A stretch of DNA of 9,797 nt, from the NCBI GenBank assembly GCA_958352855.1, contig CATWQE010000090.1, positions 1 through 9,797 on the forward strand. The letters run 5' to 3'. The notes below the pieces were generated by a model. That model saw only the letters and a program-made list of their open reading frames with translations. It did no database searches and was not told the origin of the DNA. The translations under genes were made by a program, and so were the position numbers. Positions within the stretch are counted from its first letter, which is position 1. Every line of letters starts with the position of its first letter. Of this stretch, positions 7,002 through 9,797 are shown piece by piece. This DNA comes from an uncultured Bacillota bacterium (lineage in GTDB: Bacteria; Bacillota; Clostridia; Lachnospirales; Lachnospiraceae).

Positions 7002-7199
7002 ATGAAAAGTTTTTCATCAAGAGAAGTCCTCAAGATGCTAAAAGAAGATGGATGGTACGAAGTAAGTGTCACTGGTAGTCATCATCAATATAAGCATCCT
7101 GTTAAAAAGGGACGTGTCACAGTAAAACATCCTGATAAAGACATTCCCCGGAAAACATTGGACAGTATTGAAAGGCAGTCAGGGCTCCGTTTTCGGTAG
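7002..7199 (+). CDS. hicA: HicA-type mRNA interferase toxin
   Basis: Toxin of a type II toxin-antitoxin pair; HicA proteins have a double-stranded-RNA-binding-like fold and cleave mRNA when not bound by HicB. At 65 residues it is of usual size. It shows the family pattern: S-R-E-V-L-K-M-L-K-E-D-G-W at 6-18, then VTGSHHQYKHP (23-33) containing the conserved catalytic His (His27 of the GSHH motif), VTVKHPDKDIP (39-49) and a C-terminal helix ending SGLRFR. The ATG at 7002 is chosen because AGGAGG (6989-6994) lies 7 nt upstream; the longer frame from 6951 would begin inside the promoter. It is followed by hicB after 45 bp on the same strand. Confidence 0.95.
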   Translation: MKSFSSREVLKMLKEDGWYEVSVTGSHHQYKHPVKKGRVTVKHPDKDIPRKTLDSIERQSGLRFR

Positions 7200-7208
7200 C
7201 TTTGGCTC

Positions 7209-7236
7209 CCTCCTGACCTATTTATGCATATGGAGG
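7209..7236 (+). promoter_or_regulatory. hicB ribosome binding site with complementary upstream pentamer
   Basis: GGAGG at 7232-7236 stands 8 nt before ATG 7245 and decides that start over the in-frame ATGs at 7224 and 7230, which have no ribosome site. CCTCC at 7209-7213, just past the hicA stop, is its exact complement and could mask it by a 5-bp pairing with an 18-nt loop. A ribosome finishing hicA would open it. The pairing is short, so a role is only a suggestion. Confidence 0.45.
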
Positions 7237-7244
7237 TATTCTTC

Positions 7245-7649
7245 ATGAAAAAAGTAGAACGATATTTTTACCCCGCTATATTTACCTATGAACCTAATCA
7301 GGAAATTGCAGTTGTATTCCCTGATTTAGATTGTGCTACCAGCGGAACCAGTGATGAGGATGCTCTATTATCTGCCAGAGAACTGCTTGGCTGCGTATTA
7401 AACGGATTAGAAGAAGACCATGAACAAATTCCGATTCCTACTCCTTTATCTGGAATCTCTATTCAGGAAAATGAGCGTGTCGTTCTCGTGGATGTCTATA
7501 TGCCCTCTGTACGCATGGCACAAGTAAATCGCTCTGTAAACCGCACAGTTACCCTTCCTGCCTGGTTAAATGCTGCTGCTCTGGAAAGAAACATTAATTT
7601 CTCCCAGGTGTTACAGGAGGCATTGAAGCTACAATTACATCTTAAATAG
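7245..7649 (+). CDS. hicB: HicB-type antitoxin with ribbon-helix-helix DNA-binding domain
   Basis: Antitoxin that binds and blocks HicA and represses the shared promoter. The 134-residue product has the HicB N-terminal fold, a partial RNase-H-like domain: YPAIFTYEPNQEIAVVFPDLDCATSG (split over 9-34), then the helix DEDALLSARELLGCVLNGLEED (37-58) and IPIPTPL (62-68). The C-terminal part, from about 97, reads as ribbon-helix-helix: strand NRTVTLP (99-105), helix AWLNAAALERN, turn, helix FSQVLQEALKLQL (119-131). The start at 7245 is set by GGAGG at 7232-7236. Co-transcribed with hicA from the promoter at 6951; a hairpin terminator follows at 7677. No separate hicB promoter was recognised. Confidence 0.94.
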   Translation: MKKVERYFYPAIFTYEPNQEIAVVFPDLDCATSGTSDEDALLSARELLGCVLNGLEEDHEQIPIPTPLSGISIQENERVVLVDVYMPSVRMAQVNRSVNRTVTLPAWLNAAALERNINFSQVLQEALKLQLHLK

Positions 7650-7676
7650 AAGCTTCTAGCTGACTACTGCAATTTG

Positions 7677-7727
7677 ATCTAAAAGGGACTCCTGCATGAT
7701 AACTCTGTGCAATAGTCCCTTTTAGAT
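7677..7727. terminator. Bidirectional terminator between hicB and the convergent lipoprotein gene
   Basis: Perfect 14-bp arms, ATCTAAAAGGGACT (7677-7690) and AGTCCCTTTTAGAT (7714-7727), enclose a 23-base loop that can pair further through TGCA (7693-7696 and 7708-7711). The GGGACT/AGTCCC core flanked by AAAA and TTTT gives a hairpin with a U-tract on either strand. The last base is also the first base of the TAA stop (minus strand) of the lipoprotein gene, so that transcript ends almost at its stop codon. Confidence 0.8.
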
Positions 7728-8446
7728 TAATGCTTTACGTCTTTTTCCACTATCTCAAACTCTGTGGCGACATACCGCTGCAGCACACTGGAAGCCTCCA
7801 CAGTAGTATCCGCCCCAAGTTCTTCCATGGTAATGCCGGAAATAATCCAGTATCCTTCTTCAAAATCTCCTGATATAATATCAAAATAATAAGAAACTGC
7901 TCCTTCATAAGTTTCACCATTGGACTTTAGAGTCATCTGGTAAGGTATCTGTTCCAAATCAGAAGAAATCACTTCAACCAAAACTCCCGGACCTGCATCT
8001 GGATATTTTGTCTCACTGTCTCCTAATTCTATATGAGTACCTTCTTCATTATTTGAAGGATATAAAACTTCCTTTTCCTCAAGCTGTTTCTCCACATAAA
8101 AGACAGGATACGTTACTTCCAGCATGTCCTTCCCCACAGAAGATAAATCCCCTTCTACCAGATAGGTTGCCGTTCCCTGTTGAAAGGAAGAAAGACTGGA
8201 TGTATATTCTGTATCATCCTTTTTGCTTTTTATCTGGGCCGATTTTGTCTCCAGGTATAACATATTATTTGCGGGCATTGTGTCCGTATTTTCTAACGTC
8301 TGTTCTTTACCAACAAAGCCTTTAAATTCTACCATACTGGAAACTTCCTGGTTTTTTTCCTCTGCTTTACAGGAAGCTGTACAGGCTGCTGCTCCTGTGA
8401 GTGTTAATAAAATAAAAAGTTTTCCTTTCAATCCTGATTTCTTCAT
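7727..8446 (-). CDS. Putative lipoprotein of unknown function
   Basis: I do not recognise a family. The 239-residue product begins with a typical export signal: basic MKKSGLKGK, hydrophobic LFILLTLTGAAA, then Cys22 (GAAAC) or Cys26 (TASC), either of which could be the lipidated residue. The rest is acidic and rich in Ser, Thr and Glu, with alternating strand-like stretches (ATYLVEGDL, LEVTYPVFYVEK, GVLVEVISSD, AVSYYFDIISGD, GYWIISGITMEEL) and no further Cys, suggesting a beta-rich domain anchored on the outer face of the membrane. The start at 8446 is preferred over 8467 because AGGGGG (8457-8462) lies between the two. It has its own promoter, is divergent from the 140-residue gene at 8620, and converges on hicB. 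A role in envelope sensing or binding is possible but unsupported. Confidence 0.85.
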   Translation of the reverse strand: MKKSGLKGKLFILLTLTGAAACTASCKAEEKNQEVSSMVEFKGFVGKEQTLENTDTMPANNMLYLETKSAQIKSKKDDTEYTSSLSSFQQGTATYLVEGDLSSVGKDMLEVTYPVFYVEKQLEEKEVLYPSNNEEGTHIELGDSETKYPDAGPGVLVEVISSDLEQIPYQMTLKSNGETYEGAVSYYFDIISGDFEEGYWIISGITMEELGADTTVEASSVLQRYVATEFEIVEKDVKH

Positions 8447-8475
8447 AATACTATATCCCCCTGACATTTTCTTAT

Positions 8476-8504
8476 ATTATATCATGTTCCATTATAAATA
8501 TCAG
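8476..8504 (-). promoter_or_regulatory. Promoter of the lipoprotein gene
   Basis: On the minus strand CTGATA (8499-8504, four of six matches to TTGACA), a 17-bp spacer and TATAAT (8476-8481) preceded by TGA, again an extended -10. The predicted start is near 8469, so the in-frame ATG at 8467 would be almost leaderless, further support for the 8446 start. Confidence 0.6.
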
Positions 8505-8553
8505 TTTTTTCTCAAAAATTCGACCCAAATATTACACTTTTTCTATTTTTCCA

Positions 8554-8582
8554 TTGTATTCTCCCTCTTCTTTCTTTATAAT
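8554..8582 (+). promoter_or_regulatory. Promoter of the 140-residue protein gene
   Basis: TTGTAT (8554-8559), 17-bp spacer, TATAAT (8577-8582). The -35 matches only in TTG; the -10 is perfect. The predicted start near 8589 leaves a leader of about 31 nt with GAAGGGA before ATG 8620. The divergent lipoprotein promoter lies 50 bp to the left, so a shared regulator could act on both. Confidence 0.5.
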
Positions 8583-8619
8583 TTTATATATCCTATCATA
8601 TTACGAAAGAAGGGATTCT

Positions 8620-9042
8620 ATGGCCTGGCAAGATGAATGTATAAAGGCATTAAATGAGCAGAACCTTTTTGAAGATTCCTGGCACAAAACACGTTTCAAA
8701 GAACTCCTGACCTGTTACAGCAGCTATCCTTTTTTTACCAAAGGGCTTTGTAAGTGCATGTATCTTTCTGCCTGGGATGAGGAACATTTTTGTGTTATGC
8801 TGGAAAATCTTGCAGAAATGACTCTTGGACAGGAAAAGAACACAAAAGAAATGCAAAACCGCGGAGAAGTTCTTGCAAAAGAACAGACAGATTCCCAGAG
8901 CTATGTTTATGACCTATCCTGTGCATTTCTGGAAAACCGTCCTTTTTATCTGGAGGAAAACATACCGATAGAACCTGCTGTCCGCCATATTATTGAACAG
9001 GCTTTGAAAGCGTCTGAGATTATCGACCATCTCACATCTTAA
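8620..9042 (+). CDS. Conserved-looking hypothetical cytosolic protein, 140 residues
   Basis: I do not recognise the family. The product has no signal peptide or membrane segment and is predicted by eye to be mostly helical: ECIKALNEQNLFEDSWHKTRFKELLTCY, HFCVMLENLAEMTLGQ and AVRHIIEQALKASEIIDHLTS are amphipathic. It has six Cys (7, 32, 44, 46, 58, 101), including a CKC pair; these are not in a recognisable zinc-finger or iron-sulfur spacing. The ATG at 8620 is chosen because GAAGGGA lies about 6 nt upstream; the longer frame from 8554 would begin in the -35 region and its first 22 residues look like translated AT-rich intergenic DNA. A 19-bp hairpin starts directly after the stop. It is a single-gene transcript divergent from the lipoprotein gene and converging on an alpha-glucosidase gene. 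Confidence 0.85.
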   Translation: MAWQDECIKALNEQNLFEDSWHKTRFKELLTCYSSYPFFTKGLCKCMYLSAWDEEHFCVMLENLAEMTLGQEKNTKEMQNRGEVLAKEQTDSQSYVYDLSCAFLENRPFYLEENIPIEPAVRHIIEQALKASEIIDHLTS

Positions 9043-9090
9043 AAGACTGCCGCATGAATCCTCCTGATTATGGATTCATGCGGCAGTCTT
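9043..9090. terminator. Bidirectional terminator, 19-bp perfect hairpin
   Basis: Arms at 9043-9061 and 9072-9090 are exact complements over 19 bp around a ten-base loop (9062-9071). It begins on the base after the stop of the 140-residue gene and lies 60 bp beyond the stop of the convergent alpha-glucosidase gene. On the minus strand it runs into TCTTTTAAG; on the plus strand into TCTTCTGTTTCC, a weaker U-tract. The perfect stem is unusually long for a simple terminator. Confidence 0.75.
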
Positions 9091-9116
9091 CTGTTTCCTT
9101 CTCTGCCAGACTGACT

Positions 9117-9130
9117 GATAAAGCTTTATC
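9117..9130. repeat. 14-bp perfect palindrome
   Basis: GATAAAGCTTTATC reads the same on both strands. It sits 20 bp past the stop of the alpha-glucosidase gene, between that gene and the 19-bp hairpin. It has no loop, so a terminator is unlikely; a protein binding site or chance AT-rich symmetry are both possible. Confidence 0.35.
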
Positions 9131-9150
9131 CTGCTTTCCTGCAGTCCTGT

Positions 9151-9797
9151 TTATGAAAGTAATACCACCCTGGCTTCATAAGGTTTTAGCACGCCTTTTT
9201 CATGATATATGTAATTAGAAATCAGTTCTTGTCCCTGCTTCACTTCTTCAGTCTCAAACAAATTGCAGTCCACTGTTTTGTCGCTGAAGTTGCAGGCTAC
9301 CAGCAACTTCTGGTCTTTCAGGATTCTCTCATATGCATAAATATTCTCATCTTCTTCCAGAAGGCCTTTGAATACACCATCAATAATGATTTCCTTTTCT
9401 TTACGCAGTTTGATTAATTTCTGGTAATAATAGAACACGCTGTCTTTGTCTTCCAATGCCCTCCTGGCATTAATCATACGATAATTTGGATTTACTTTAA
9501 TCCATGGAGTACCTGTGGTAAATCCTGCATTTTCGCTGTCATCCCACTGCATTGGGGTTCTGGCATTATCCCTGCTGATGGCTTTTAAAGCGCTCATCAT
9601 TTCTTCCGGGTTCATAATGTTATTTTCCGTATATTCTTTATATGCATTAATACTTTCAATATCTCGGTAATCTTCCATATTCTTGAAATAAGCATTGGTC
9701 ATACCGATTTCTTCTCCCTGATAGATATAAGGAGTTCCCTTCATCATATGCAGACAGGTTCCCAGCATTTTTGCAGAAAGTTCCCGGTACATAGGTC
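9151..9797 (-). CDS. GH13 alpha-glucosidase (oligo-1,6-glucosidase type), C-terminal part, cut by window edge
   Basis: Cytosolic glycoside hydrolase family 13 enzyme of the oligo-1,6-glucosidase/alpha-glucosidase group, which releases glucose from short alpha-glucans taken up by the cell. About 215 residues are visible out of roughly 550. Motifs: SAKMLGTCLHMMKGTPYIYQGEEIGMTN (near the visible start, the end of the TIM barrel), SRDNARTPMQWD, GFTTGTPWIKVNPNY, then YYYQKLIKLRKE and a C-terminal beta-sandwich ending YEARVVLLS. The three catalytic acids and the NHDQPR-type motif are upstream of the window. Trehalose-6-phosphate hydrolase and sucrose-type enzymes share these C-terminal motifs, so exact specificity cannot be set here. 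Its promoter is outside the window. Nearness to glgC-glgD fits alpha-glucan metabolism, though it is a separate transcript. Confidence 0.92.
   Translation of the reverse strand, partial: PMYRELSAKMLGTCLHMMKGTPYIYQGEEIGMTNAYFKNMEDYRDIESINAYKEYTENNIMNPEEMMSALKAISRDNARTPMQWDDSENAGFTTGTPWIKVNPNYRMINARRALEDKDSVFYYYQKLIKLRKEKEIIIDGVFKGLLEEDENIYAYERILKDQKLLVACNFSDKTVDCNLFETEEVKQGQELISNYIYHEKGVLKPYEARVVLLS

Noticed and set aside
6749..7078. Open plus-strand frame of 109 codons upstream of and overlapping hicA
   Set aside because: No ribosome binding site at its start, which lies in the AT-rich glgC promoter region; its end is an out-of-frame reading of hicA; the composition looks like translated intergenic DNA.
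1..9797. CRISPR array, tRNA, rRNA, insertion sequence or prophage
   Set aside because: No regularly spaced repeats, cloverleaf-like sequences, transposase or integrase reading frames were seen on either strand.

Overview
The window looks like chromosomal DNA from a low- to mid-GC Gram-positive gut anaerobe, most likely a Lachnospiraceae member (Blautia/Ruminococcus-like). The evidence is the AT-rich intergenic DNA, strong AGGAGG-type ribosome binding sites, TATAAT promoters with TGn extensions, a paired GlgC/GlgD ADP-glucose pyrophosphorylase, and a Gram-positive lipoprotein signal. The species assignment is inference; no rRNA or phylogenetic marker is present.

Left third (1-4213, minus strand): a phosphonate-use operon read right to left from an extended -10 promoter. 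An ABC ATPase (3369-4148) is followed, with a TGATG stop/start overlap, by an 891-residue protein. This protein joins two permease domains, a thirteenth membrane helix and a complete extracellular solute-binding domain in one chain. Then comes phnW (2-aminoethylphosphonate:pyruvate transaminase), cut by the left edge. Together they read as a complete importer in two polypeptides plus the first catabolic enzyme for 2-aminoethylphosphonate. The fused transporter is the most interesting item here.

Middle (4273-6734, minus strand): glgC-glgD, overlapping by 7 bp, with an extended -10 promoter upstream and a hairpin/T-run terminator downstream. GlgC keeps the catalytic motifs of ADP-glucose pyrophosphorylase. 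GlgD has lost the glycine-rich nucleotide loop and is probably a regulatory partner. They supply ADP-glucose for glycogen synthesis.

Right third (6951-9797): a plus-strand hicA-hicB toxin-antitoxin module with a near-consensus promoter. An 8-bp-arm palindrome lies inside the -35/-10 spacer of that promoter and is a good candidate for the HicB operator. A bidirectional terminator separates it from a convergent, minus-strand gene for an unknown lipoprotein. That gene is divergent from a plus-strand gene for an unknown 140-residue cytosolic protein. A 19-bp perfect hairpin then separates this gene from the 3' part of a GH13 alpha-glucosidase (minus strand, cut by the right edge). The glucosidase and glgCD point to alpha-glucan metabolism; the HicAB module looks like an accessory insertion between them.
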